This document shows, one piece after another, positions 1-6,046 of a stretch of DNA of 12,566 nt; the first letter of the stretch is position 1; each line of letters opens with the position of its first letter. Origin of the DNA: Myroides sp. (GTDB lineage Bacteria; Bacteroidota; Bacteroidia; Flavobacteriales; Flavobacteriaceae). The translations under genes and the position numbers were made by a program. Location: contig JAHAYQ010000262.1 in NCBI GenBank assembly GCA_018384465.1, forward strand, positions 1 to 12,566, read 5' to 3'. A model generated the notes under the pieces. That model did no database searches and was not told the DNA's origin. It was given only the letters and a program-made list of their open reading frames with translations.

Positions 1-338
1 TTTGCTGTTTCAGGATATTTTTCTAACTGTTTACCAATACAGAAAAAAGTTGCTTTTTGATGGTATTTTTCAAGCAAATGTAGAATTTCCGGAGTGATTT
101 CGGTTGGTCCGTCATCAAACGTTAAAGCGACTACGTTTCGATCTATTTTTTTGTTTGATGAATGTGCTTTTACAAAGTAATTTAATCTAATATCGAACGA
201 TCCCCAAGCGGTAATTCCTAACCAAACAATTATCGCAATAAAAATTAAAAACAAGGGTAACTTATGCGAAAAATAAGCATACCACAAGAAAGTCAAAAGG
301 GCAATAAAAAACCATTTTATGTAAGCATGCTTCAACAT
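1..338 (-). CDS. Polysaccharide deacetylase (NodB-type), N-terminal part, runs off the left edge
   Basis: About 112 residues are visible from the ATG at 338; an in-frame TGA lies four codons upstream, which fixes the start. Residues about 8-23 and 28-46 are strongly hydrophobic and form one or two membrane anchors. A NodB deacetylase domain then begins with VALTFDDGPTE; the TFDDGP motif at residues 73-78 carries the first catalytic and metal-binding aspartates, and KATFFCIG follows at 95-102. Family enzymes remove N- or O-acetyl groups from cell-envelope polysaccharides using a divalent metal. The rest of the active site is outside the window. Deacetylase genes recur in flexirubin-type clusters, to my knowledge, but this one is separated from the operon by a broken gene and a repeat, so its link to the pigment is inference. 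The membrane-anchored deacetylase call is secure; the substrate is unknown. Confidence 0.88.
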   Translation of the reverse strand, partial: MLKHAYIKWFFIALLTFLWYAYFSHKLPLFLIFIAIIVWLGITAWGSFDIRLNYFVKAHSSNKKIDRNVVALTFDDGPTEITPEILHLLEKYHQKATFFCIGKQLEKYPETA

Positions 339-348
339 ACAACTTTTT

Positions 349-356
349 CAAAATTA
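349..356 (-). promoter_or_regulatory. Candidate -7 box for the deacetylase gene
   Basis: Read on the minus strand, this is TAATTTTG, an exact match to the Bacteroidetes -7 consensus TAnnTTTG. A T-rich stretch about 18 bases upstream could serve as the -33 element. The start codon at 338 follows so closely that the leader would be only about 5-8 bases. The box overlaps the stop of the broken GIY-YIG gene region. This is a pattern match in AT-rich DNA, so confidence is low. Confidence 0.3.
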
Positions 357-358
357 TA

Positions 359-667
359 TTATACTTCGTTATTTAAAAACTTCCAAGCTGAATTAAATGT
401 GCTTATTAGCTTTTCTTTTTTCTCTCTTCTCCAACCTTTTAATTGCTTTTCTCTATCAATAGCATCTTTTATGTTCTGAAAACATTCATAATAAATTAAA
501 TAAAAACATTTGTATTTTGATGTATATGTTTTTTAATGCGCTTCGGGATTATTATGCCAATACAGACGCTCTTTTAAGTGGTTGGTGACACCAATATACA
601 AAACGGTTTTACTCTTATTAGTTAAGATATAAACATAATAATTATGTGTACCAACTGTTTTATACAT
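359..667 (-). pseudogene. GIY-YIG nuclease-family gene interrupted by one TAA codon
   Basis: Read from the ATG at 667, the frame gives MYKTVGTHNYYVYILTNKSK, then VLYIGVTN and LKERLYWHNNPEAH. It then meets TAA at 535-533 and resumes in the same frame with KTYTSKYKCFYLIYYE, the DAIDREKQLKGWRREKKEKL segment and a STFNSAWKFLN tail, ending at TAA 361-359. The YVY...YIG core, the conserved arginine and glutamate, and the KGWRREK tail are typical of the small (about 100 residue) stand-alone GIY-YIG proteins of Bacteroidetes. The 103-codon frame is intact except for codon 45, where one base change (TAA from AAA or CAA) explains the break. Both halves align in one frame, so there is no frameshift. The protein should be non-functional unless the stop is read through or the base is a sequencing error. 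The family's cellular role is poorly defined. Confidence 0.85.
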
Positions 668-682
668 AAATCAATTTTTTAT

Positions 683-780
683 GTCATATTGAGCGAAGCG
701 AAGTGAAGTCGAAATATCTTTTCAAAAGATTCCTCGTCGCTCTCCCGATAGCTATCGGGACCTCGCTCTGTCGGAATGAC
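683..780. repeat. Palindromic intergenic repeat (REP-like) with nested hairpins
   Basis: This 98-base element has inverted ends (gtcat at 683, atgac ending at 780; gagcg near 691 and cgctc near 763). It contains two internal palindromes: an 18-base perfect one, tcccgatagctatcggga, at 743-760, and atcttttcaaaagat at 716-730 (7-base arms, one-base loop). It lies just downstream of the KS-like gene and upstream of the broken GIY-YIG gene. The style (tgagcgaagcgaag... ...ggaatgaca) is that of dispersed imperfect palindromes in flavobacterial intergenic regions. No T-run follows the stem on the minus strand, so a simple terminator role is not supported. Confidence 0.7.
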
Positions 781-785
781 AAAGA

Positions 786-1835
786 TCAACAAGATTGTAA
801 TAGAACAAAACTAAAATCGGTATTATTGAATTGATTGATTAACAACACTTTTTCAATCTTATTTGGTTCGATGTTATTATATTGAATCGTCTTTGGAAGC
901 ACTTGTTTTTTAATGATTTCTGCTGCTACTTTTAAACCAAAAGCCGATGCGGTATCGTAACTGCCTGATATATGTTGGTAATACGTTTGTGGTGTATCTT
1001 TAAAAATAGTTGCCATTTTTTGATAAAATTCTTGTTGGTTTAAATCGGCATTTATTCCAAACTGCACGACATCAATCGCTGAAATCTCTAAATTGTGTTT
1101 AGCTAAAAAGGCAGTAATTATTGTTTCTTCATCGTTATTAAACGCATTAAACAACATCACATCTAACACTTCTGCATAACTATCATTTGTTTTTTGGGTA
1201 GATAATCCAAAGAAAGTAGCGCCTTCTGCCAACGCAACTCCAGCAGTTGTTGGATTTTTAAAATCAAGCTCCTCTCCTACTTTTTTTACACGTTCAATCA
1301 TTTCAAACATAGAAAAAGTATAAGGTGCAATTTCATCGACTCCGCCAATTAAAATTTCATTCTTTTCTAAATGTTTTAATTGTAAAAACGCATCGAACAA
1401 GGCGTTTTCAAATGAATTTCCTCCGTTAACATACGTGAAATTGTACGCTTTACATTGCAAATGCAGGGCTATTTGCGCGGCAACGGTATTGTGTGTAGAT
1501 TGTATAAAAGATGTTGGAGTTAAAAACTGCTCGTCGTTTTCAATAATGGCATCTAAAAATTTTTCAGAATCTTCAATGCAGCCCAAACCTGTTCCCACAA
1601 TAATGGCATCTATATTTTGGAGTTTGCTTTCTTTTAGAGCTTCATTTGCAGCGTAAATTCCCATTTTTACACCTTTTGCCATACGGCGGCTCATTGCAGG
1701 CGCAATCAGTTCTTTATACGATGGTTGATGTGCTTTATTTTGATTGGACAATGGATTTATTTCTGTTGTAAATAAATCAAAATCTGTAGGTTGAATATTT
1801 ACAGCGCCAATTCCATTGATGTAACAATTTTTCAT
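786..1835 (-). CDS. Ketosynthase-like protein without active-site cysteine (chain-length-factor-like)
   Basis: From the ATG at 1835 the protein is 349 residues with the thiolase-fold pattern of beta-ketoacyl-ACP synthases: MKNCYINGIGAVN at the N-terminus, FIQSTHNTVAAQIALHL near 110, and ILIGGVDE at 161-168. Where active enzymes have TACSSAANA, this one has VNGGNSFENA, so the nucleophilic cysteine aligns with Gly139. The first catalytic histidine (VHGTATP in the neighbours) aligns with Phe259 in VQFGINAD. Only the second histidine, H288 in YYQHISGSYD, remains. It therefore cannot condense acyl chains alone and is best read as the non-catalytic partner of a KS heterodimer. A longer reading from 1865 adds MYFCASTHTH, which is not KS-like and overlaps the candidate promoter box, so 1835 is preferred. 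The upstream transposase gene separates it from the rest of the operon. Confidence 0.85.
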   Translation of the reverse strand: MKNCYINGIGAVNIQPTDFDLFTTEINPLSNQNKAHQPSYKELIAPAMSRRMAKGVKMGIYAANEALKESKLQNIDAIIVGTGLGCIEDSEKFLDAIIENDEQFLTPTSFIQSTHNTVAAQIALHLQCKAYNFTYVNGGNSFENALFDAFLQLKHLEKNEILIGGVDEIAPYTFSMFEMIERVKKVGEELDFKNPTTAGVALAEGATFFGLSTQKTNDSYAEVLDVMLFNAFNNDEETIITAFLAKHNLEISAIDVVQFGINADLNQQEFYQKMATIFKDTPQTYYQHISGSYDTASAFGLKVAAEIIKKQVLPKTIQYNNIEPNKIEKVLLINQFNNTDFSFVLLQSC

Positions 1836-1854
1836 ATGTGTATGGGTTGATGCA

Positions 1855-1862
1855 CAAAAGTA
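1855..1862 (-). promoter_or_regulatory. Candidate -7 box of a promoter for the CLF-like gene
   Basis: On the minus strand this reads TACTTTTG, an exact match to TAnnTTTG. TTTA, one mismatch from the -33 TTTG element, lies 21 bases upstream. Transcription would begin around 1850, giving a leader of about 15 bases before the ATG at 1835. That agrees with the shorter start and would exclude the ATG at 1865. The box would allow the gene to be expressed independently of the operon behind the transposase. Confidence 0.4.
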
Positions 1863-1865
1863 CAT

Positions 1866-2120
1866 TTTTTTATTTAAGATCGATAAATCGCTAGTAATTT
1901 AGATGATTCTCAATACATAAATCCGAATAACCAAACAAGAATATTGCTTTATCGATAAAGAATTTTTAGATTATTTTGCTTTGTACAGAAAGCAAAATGA
2001 AGGTTTTAGCCAAATCACAAAAACCGTTAAAACGGTTACAATATCTATTATCAATACATAGCCCACGGTTTAAACCGTGGGCTATTGTTACAACGTTGTT
2101 ATTAAAATGGTTTTAACCAT
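1866..2120. other. Gene-free spacer with several hairpins
   Basis: No convincing gene lies here. A plus-strand frame of about 39 codons starting at 1998 runs straight through the palindrome and resembles nothing I recognise. Besides the 28-base palindrome listed separately, there are three perfect stem-loops: 1973-1998 (10-base stem attttgcttt, loop gtacag), 2022-2037 (aaccgtt, two-base loop) and 2105-2122 (aaatggtt, two-base loop, overlapping the transposase stop). There is also a 10-base palindrome, acaacgttgt, at 2090-2099. This density of hairpins behind a RAYT-type transposase suggests substrate or remnant structures of that element. Confidence 0.6.
2058..2085. repeat. Perfect 28-bp palindrome beside the transposase gene
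   Basis: The half-site is atagcccacggttt, followed directly by its exact complement, with the eight-base centre gtttaaac and no loop. It lies 35 bases beyond the transposase stop codon. Short perfect hairpins of this kind are the usual substrates of REP-associated tyrosine transposases, and IS200/IS605 ends carry similar subterminal hairpins. I see only one copy in the window, so dispersal in the genome is untested. Confidence 0.8.
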
Positions 2121-2558
2121 TTAATCTTCTTGTGTGAAACCGTATAATTTTAAAAAATCATCATATTCTTGTTGAAAAGATTTTTTTTGATGATGTTCTT
2201 TTTGATTTTTAATGTAATTAAATACTTTTTCTATCACAGACTCGGAAATAGAATAAGCCGCATAACCAGTTTGCCAAGAAAATTTATCAACGGTTAGATT
2301 GTTTTGATTGATAAAATGGGAACTACTTCCTTTTATCTGTTTGATAACTTCGGCAATAGATTTTTGAGAATTTAACAAAAAAAGACAATGAATATGGTCA
2401 GGCATTCCGTTTACAATTCTCGCTGGACATCCTATTTCCCGGAACTGTTCACTTATGAAATGGTAAATTTTCTTTTCAATATCAGGCAATATTAAATTGG
2501 CTCTTTGTTTAGTTGACCAAATACTATGTATCCATATTTTATTAAAAGAATGTCCCAT
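2121..2558 (-). CDS. IS200-like / REP-associated tyrosine transposase (RAYT, Y1_Tnp)
   Basis: This 145-residue protein has the full set of Y1 transposase motifs. The HUH metal-binding motif is at residues 55-57 within MPDHIHCLF, followed by FSWQTGYAAYSIS (93-105) and the nucleophilic Tyr115 in YIKNQKEHH. Enzymes of this family cut and rejoin single-stranded DNA at hairpins, using the tyrosine to form a covalent 5'-phosphate link. The preferred start is the ATG at 2558 (MGHSFNKIW). A six-codon extension to 2576 would need a TTG start and adds only MYIYEK. It lies 42 bases after the stop of the FabF-type ketosynthase and before the CLF-like gene, so it splits the biosynthetic operon. No TnpB partner is present, and the single adjacent palindrome favours a RAYT-like element over a complete IS200/IS605 transposon. 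The frame is intact, so the enzyme may be active. Confidence 0.93.
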   Translation of the reverse strand: MGHSFNKIWIHSIWSTKQRANLILPDIEKKIYHFISEQFREIGCPARIVNGMPDHIHCLFLLNSQKSIAEVIKQIKGSSSHFINQNNLTVDKFSWQTGYAAYSISESVIEKVFNYIKNQKEHHQKKSFQQEYDDFLKLYGFTQED

Positions 2559-2600
2559 TTTTTCATAAATGTACAAAAAATGTAACAGAATTAATAAAGA

Positions 2601-3791
2601 TTACTTCCCAAAAATCAGTGTAGAGCAATTTCCACCAAATCCAAAAGAATTCGATAAAACATAGTTTATTTCTTTTGAAATGACTTCGGTTTCTGGTATC
2701 AAATTAAATTCTTCCATAGGCGTTTTAAAATTTAACGTTGGAAAAACAGTGTTGTTTTGTAAAGCCAAAACGCTGTAAACAGCCTCGATAGCTGCTGCTG
2801 CTGCCAATGTATGACCGGTATAAGCTTTGGTAGAACTAAAGGCAGGTGTTTTTGCAAAAATGCGTTCTAATGCACGCCCTTCCGATAAATCGTTATTAGG
2901 TGTTGCCGTACCGTGAACATTAATATAATCAATTGCATCGGGTAGGATACATGCCTTATTAAACGCTTGTTTCATGGCTAAATAAGCACCTTCACCGTTT
3001 TCTGATGAAGCCGTTTGATGAAAGGCATCATTGGCATTGCCGTAACCGCATACATAAGCTAAAACGTTTTTGTTGTTGTTTTTAACAACCTCATCCGATT
3101 CTAAAACCAAATACGCTGCAGCTTCACCTAAATTCAAGCCTTTTCTGTTTTGGTCGAAGGGTGTATTGTAGGTATCCGATAAAATCATCAGGGTTTTAAA
3201 ACCGTTAATGGTAAACTTACTCAACGCATCTGTTCCGCCTACAATTACTCGATCTAAATAGCCGTTTTCGATCATTGTTGTGCCCAACATAATGGCATTT
3301 GCAGCCGATGAACACGCTGTGGAAATGGTTGATACAAAACCTTTAATTCCTAAATAGTTTGCAATTTTATTAGACGTATCTCCTGCATTGTGACTTTCAA
3401 TGTATTTGATGTATTCCGGATGATTTTCGTACTGTTTGTAATGCTTTTCGGTAAAATCCATTCCACCCACACTTGTTGAGGAAATAAATCCGGTACGAAC
3501 CTCGTTAACATTTGTAATAGCAGCGTTTTCTATTGCTTGTTTTGCTGCGTATGCACCAAGCATGGCGGTGCGTGTAAAAGAGTTACTATCAGGTAATTGC
3601 AGCATTTTTTGCCACTGTTGGTTGGTTATTTTAATTTCACCAACTTTAATTTCGTTTGCATGGCGGGTTTCAATTAATTCAACTGATGAAATACCGCTTT
3701 TCTTTGAAATTAAGGCATGAAAGTTTTCTTCGACCGAAATTCCAATCGAAGAAACAATGCCCATACCTGTAATAGCTACTTTTGTTTGCAT
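2601..3791 (-). CDS. Beta-ketoacyl-ACP synthase II-type (FabF-like), catalytically complete
   Basis: This 396-residue protein has the normal length and all key residues of a KAS I/II condensing enzyme. Cys160 in STACSSAANA is the acyl acceptor, His293 is in INVHGTATP, Lys322 and His327 lie around TKAYTGHTLA, and the FGFGG turn is at 383-387. It would extend an ACP-bound chain by two carbons through decarboxylative Claisen condensation with malonyl-ACP. Its start overlaps the ACP stop by one base (TAATG), so it is translated with its carrier protein. In this context it probably elongates the aryl polyene, perhaps paired with one of the cysteine-less KS homologues in the cluster. Primary fatty-acid FabF is less likely because of the neighbours and the divergence (GISVEENFHAL, QLPDSNSFTRT) from housekeeping enzymes. 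Confidence 0.93.
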   Translation of the reverse strand: MQTKVAITGMGIVSSIGISVEENFHALISKKSGISSVELIETRHANEIKVGEIKITNQQWQKMLQLPDSNSFTRTAMLGAYAAKQAIENAAITNVNEVRTGFISSTSVGGMDFTEKHYKQYENHPEYIKYIESHNAGDTSNKIANYLGIKGFVSTISTACSSAANAIMLGTTMIENGYLDRVIVGGTDALSKFTINGFKTLMILSDTYNTPFDQNRKGLNLGEAAAYLVLESDEVVKNNNKNVLAYVCGYGNANDAFHQTASSENGEGAYLAMKQAFNKACILPDAIDYINVHGTATPNNDLSEGRALERIFAKTPAFSSTKAYTGHTLAAAAAIEAVYSVLALQNNTVFPTLNFKTPMEEFNLIPETEVISKEINYVLSNSFGFGGNCSTLIFGK

Positions 3792-4051
3792 TATAATTTG
3801 GTACGGTTTGTAGCAACGTATTGTGCCATGGTTTCAATTGATTGAAAAATTTCTTTTCCTTGCTTTGGATCCGCTAATTTTATTCCGTATTCTTTGTCTA
3901 ACAACACGATTAATTCTAATGCATCAATTGAATCTAACCCTAAACCGTCGCCAAATAACGGATCGTTATCTTGAATATCAGCAGGTGTAATATCTTCTAA
4001 ATTTAAAGCATCAATAATACGTTCTTTCAATTCTAATTTTAAAGCTTCCAT
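3791..4051 (-). CDS. Acyl carrier protein
   Basis: This 86-residue acidic protein has the four-helix ACP pattern. The phosphopantetheine attachment site is Ser41 in GDGLGLDSIDALEL, which begins helix II, with LDKEYGI following. The prosthetic group would be added by a Sfp-type transferase, and the growing polyene would be carried as a thioester in the cytoplasm. The DSID form of the motif (rather than DSLD) and the GLGLDSIDALE context are usual in aryl polyene and flexirubin clusters. It is sandwiched between a half-length KS-like gene (one-base gap) and the FabF-type KS (one-base overlap), so it is very likely the dedicated carrier of this pathway and not the housekeeping AcpP. Confidence 0.95.
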   Translation of the reverse strand: MEALKLELKERIIDALNLEDITPADIQDNDPLFGDGLGLDSIDALELIVLLDKEYGIKLADPKQGKEIFQSIETMAQYVATNRTKL

Positions 4052-4052
4052 T

Positions 4053-4643
4053 TTAATTTGTTATTTTATTAATATTTTCTTGTGTATGATCTAAATTTCC
4101 GGTTTGTTCCACCAAATAAAAACGTGCTTTATACGCTCCGTTTAAACAATGAATCCAACCGCAAAGCACCTTTTTTGCCTTGTTATTTTGCAACAGATAC
4201 TCCGCGTATTTATGCATATAATCTGTTTGAAATTCATTGGCAATGAAAAACGCACTTTCGCTTTTTAACTGATGCCGAATACTGACTTCACCAATGGAAA
4301 TATTGGGCAAGGTATAAACAAACACAGCCGGACTTGGATAATATTCCTCTTTGTTTTGAATGCTTTGCTGATGTTTGACGTCAGTATCCAAACTGCCTTC
4401 ATTGTTACTGAAAAGCAAAGCAATATCTTTTTCGGTTTCGTCTTTTAAAAGCACTTCTGATGCTAAAAAAGCGAGCTTGCACAAATCGTCCATTTTATAA
4501 AATTTTGGGTAATTAATTTCCATTTTTTTATAAAATTCTTTCATCATGCTGCCAAAATCTGTTTCGGAAGACTGTAGGTATAACTGACCGTCTACTGAAA
4601 TAGTTCCGTTGCTGATTTCTATATATTTGCGAATGTAATACAT
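4053..4643 (-). CDS. Half-length ketosynthase-like protein (Ketoacyl-synt_2 type), no catalytic cysteine
   Basis: This is a 196-residue protein. The segment from about residue 45 (FYKMDDLCKLAFLASEVLL) through DIALLFSNNEGSLDTD (73-88), YPSPAVFVYTLPNISIGEV (102-120) and SESAFFIANEF (128-138) has the order and style of the N-terminal half of a ketosynthase, as in the short family usually named 3-oxoacyl-ACP synthase or beta-ketoacyl synthase N-terminal-like (PF13723). No nucleophile replaces the TACSS cysteine, and the C-terminal half with both histidines is absent, so it should not condense chains itself. It ends one base before the ACP start and probably works with that ACP or as a KS partner. 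The first 45 residues match nothing I recognise. It is the first operon gene after the inserted regulator, which leaves it a 53-base leader, unlike the tight spacing elsewhere. Confidence 0.72.
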   Translation of the reverse strand: MYYIRKYIEISNGTISVDGQLYLQSSETDFGSMMKEFYKKMEINYPKFYKMDDLCKLAFLASEVLLKDETEKDIALLFSNNEGSLDTDVKHQQSIQNKEEYYPSPAVFVYTLPNISIGEVSIRHQLKSESAFFIANEFQTDYMHKYAEYLLQNNKAKKVLCGWIHCLNGAYKARFYLVEQTGNLDHTQENINKITN

Positions 4644-4696
4644 TAATTTTAAATCTGTTTTATCAATTAAAAAGCCCGATTAATTTTAGTCATCCT

Positions 4697-6037
4697 TTAT
4701 TGATCCAAATTAATCAAAATCTTCCAATAGCCTCTTGTACCGCCTTCACGCACAATAATTTTCTTTTCTTTCAAGGCTTCAAAATGTGCTTGCGAAGCAG
4801 AATAATTAATTTGCAATTTTTCACCCACCTCTCTGTATGAGATGCGATTGTTTTCTAAAATCAATTCCAAAACTTCTCGTTGTCTGTCGGTTAATTCTTC
4901 TATTGCACCACCTATTGCACCACCTATTGCACCACCTATTGCACCACCTATTGCACCACCTGAATATTTTGGAAATGTCATACGGATAAAATGCGGAAAA
5001 AACCGAAAACAGCTTCTGTCATACGATTTTAGAATACGAGGAACACCAGAACCTAACTGTTCTACCAATTCCAAATCCCGATAAATGCGCATTAATTCTT
5101 TATTCCGTGGAGCTGATATGCCTTCAAAAAATTCTTCTTCGCTAAATCCATCTGGTAAAGCTCCTGCCGAAGTAATTTCAATTCTATCATCAAAAATTTC
5201 AAATTTTGGAGGAATTTCCGTTGTGTAATCGTTGTGAACAAATGCATTTAAGACAGCTTCACGCAATGCTTCGGGATCCCAAGTTCTGTGATTGATTCTT
5301 TCTTTAGAAGTGATTTTGGTATTTGTAATATTTTCTATCTCTAACTTGTCTAAAATATTATGCGTTGCCTTTATTAGTGAACAATAGCCGAATTCTTTAC
5401 TTTCTGTTAGATTTACTCTCGTTATACCGTCATATTTTGCAAATTTGATAGAATTTCCGTTTTCATCAGCCATTAAATAAGCAACATAATTGTACTCCTT
5501 ATCAGATGTTAATAATTCAAGATTGATTGCAAAATGCTGATTGAGTGTTTTACCTTTTTCATCATAGTAAATTCGCAACTGCGTAAAAGTTAAATCCTGT
5601 CGGTTCGATCTGATTTTCCCTATGGAATTTCGAGTTCGCTTGGAAAATAAATCATCAATCATTCTTTGAGACATTGGTTCTGCCGCGGTTCCAGTGCGAA
5701 TGAAACAACCTTTTTCAGACATTCCATATTTTTTGATGTAATACGGCTTTTCTGTCCCGCTTGCTACTATTATTTTGATGATGTTTTTATCGTTTTTTTC
5801 TTCTGAAACCACATCAAATAAGCCTAAACATGAAGGAAGAATATTGTTTTTTAAACGGTCTTTAATTTTCAACATATCTCCGTCTGCATCAGAAACACCC
5901 AAAATTGCACCAAACTTATCAATACCAATATAGACAATGCCACCTTCCTTATAATTTAGGAAAGCAACGACCTCTTTTTCGATTTCAACATCTTTGGTCA
6001 GCTCTTGTTTATATTCTATGCGGTTTGTTTCAGGCAT
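4697..6037 (-). CDS. AlbA_2/Schlafen-type putative transcriptional regulator with HATPase_c_4-like domain and winged helix
   Basis: This 446-residue protein has three parts. Residues about 4-125 form an AlbA_2 (Schlafen-like) domain (EYKQEL at the start, VVAFLNYKEGGIVYIGID at 23-40, GCFIRTGTAAEPM). A middle and GHKL-ATPase-like region (about 250-365) contains REAVLNAFVHNDY, FEIFDDRIEITSAGALPDG and EQLGSGVPRI. The linker is five GGAI repeats, followed by a winged helix of about 60 residues (LTDRQREVLELI to GYWKI). Such proteins are often labelled RecG-like or ATP-binding regulators, but no helicase motor is present. They are common accessory genes in Bacteroidetes and are presumed to bind DNA or RNA. 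It starts 9 bases after the ketosynthase stop and has no known role in pigment synthesis, so it looks like a codirectional insertion in the operon. Whether it regulates the cluster is unknown. Confidence 0.85.
   Translation of the reverse strand: MPETNRIEYKQELTKDVEIEKEVVAFLNYKEGGIVYIGIDKFGAILGVSDADGDMLKIKDRLKNNILPSCLGLFDVVSEEKNDKNIIKIIVASGTEKPYYIKKYGMSEKGCFIRTGTAAEPMSQRMIDDLFSKRTRNSIGKIRSNRQDLTFTQLRIYYDEKGKTLNQHFAINLELLTSDKEYNYVAYLMADENGNSIKFAKYDGITRVNLTESKEFGYCSLIKATHNILDKLEIENITNTKITSKERINHRTWDPEALREAVLNAFVHNDYTTEIPPKFEIFDDRIEITSAGALPDGFSEEEFFEGISAPRNKELMRIYRDLELVEQLGSGVPRILKSYDRSCFRFFPHFIRMTFPKYSGGAIGGAIGGAIGGAIGGAIEELTDRQREVLELILENNRISYREVGEKLQINYSASQAHFEALKEKKIIVREGGTRGYWKILINLDQ
4901..4960 (-). 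repeat. Five perfect 12-bp tandem repeats encoding (GGAI)5
   Basis: The plus-strand unit tattgcaccacc occurs five times without a mismatch and encodes GGAI on the minus strand. It sits exactly between the ATPase-like domain and the winged helix. Because 12 is a multiple of three, copy-number slippage would lengthen or shorten the linker without breaking the frame. The identity of all five copies at DNA level implies recent expansion or continuing homogenisation. Confidence 0.97.
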
Positions 6038-6046
6038 TTCAACTTT

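Noticed and set aside
264..479. Plus-strand 71-codon open frame
   Set aside because: It lies antisense to the deacetylase N-terminus and the broken GIY-YIG gene, both of which have clear family motifs.
743..760. Rho-independent terminator after the CLF-like gene
   Set aside because: The stem is perfect but has no loop and no T-run on the transcribed strand; it fits better as part of the intergenic repeat.
683..780. CRISPR array or attachment site
   Set aside because: There are no regularly spaced direct repeats with unique spacers, and no integrase or tRNA gene is nearby.
1998..2117. Possible small plus-strand peptide starting MKVLAKSQKP
   Set aside because: It runs through the 28-bp palindrome and two other hairpins, shows no family resemblance and has no promoter box in front.
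4644..4696. Terminator between the AlbA_2 gene and the half-KS gene
   Set aside because: A cgggcttttt stretch is present on the minus strand, but the matching upstream arm is missing, so no stem can form.
4842..5084. Plus-strand open frame with an IAPP repeat
   Set aside because: It is the antisense of the GGAI repeat in the AlbA_2 gene; the repeat keeps the opposite frame open.
4697..6037. RecG helicase
   Set aside because: Proteins of this type are often labelled so, but there are no Walker or DEAD-box helicase motifs; the visible parts are AlbA_2, a GHKL-like region and a winged helix.
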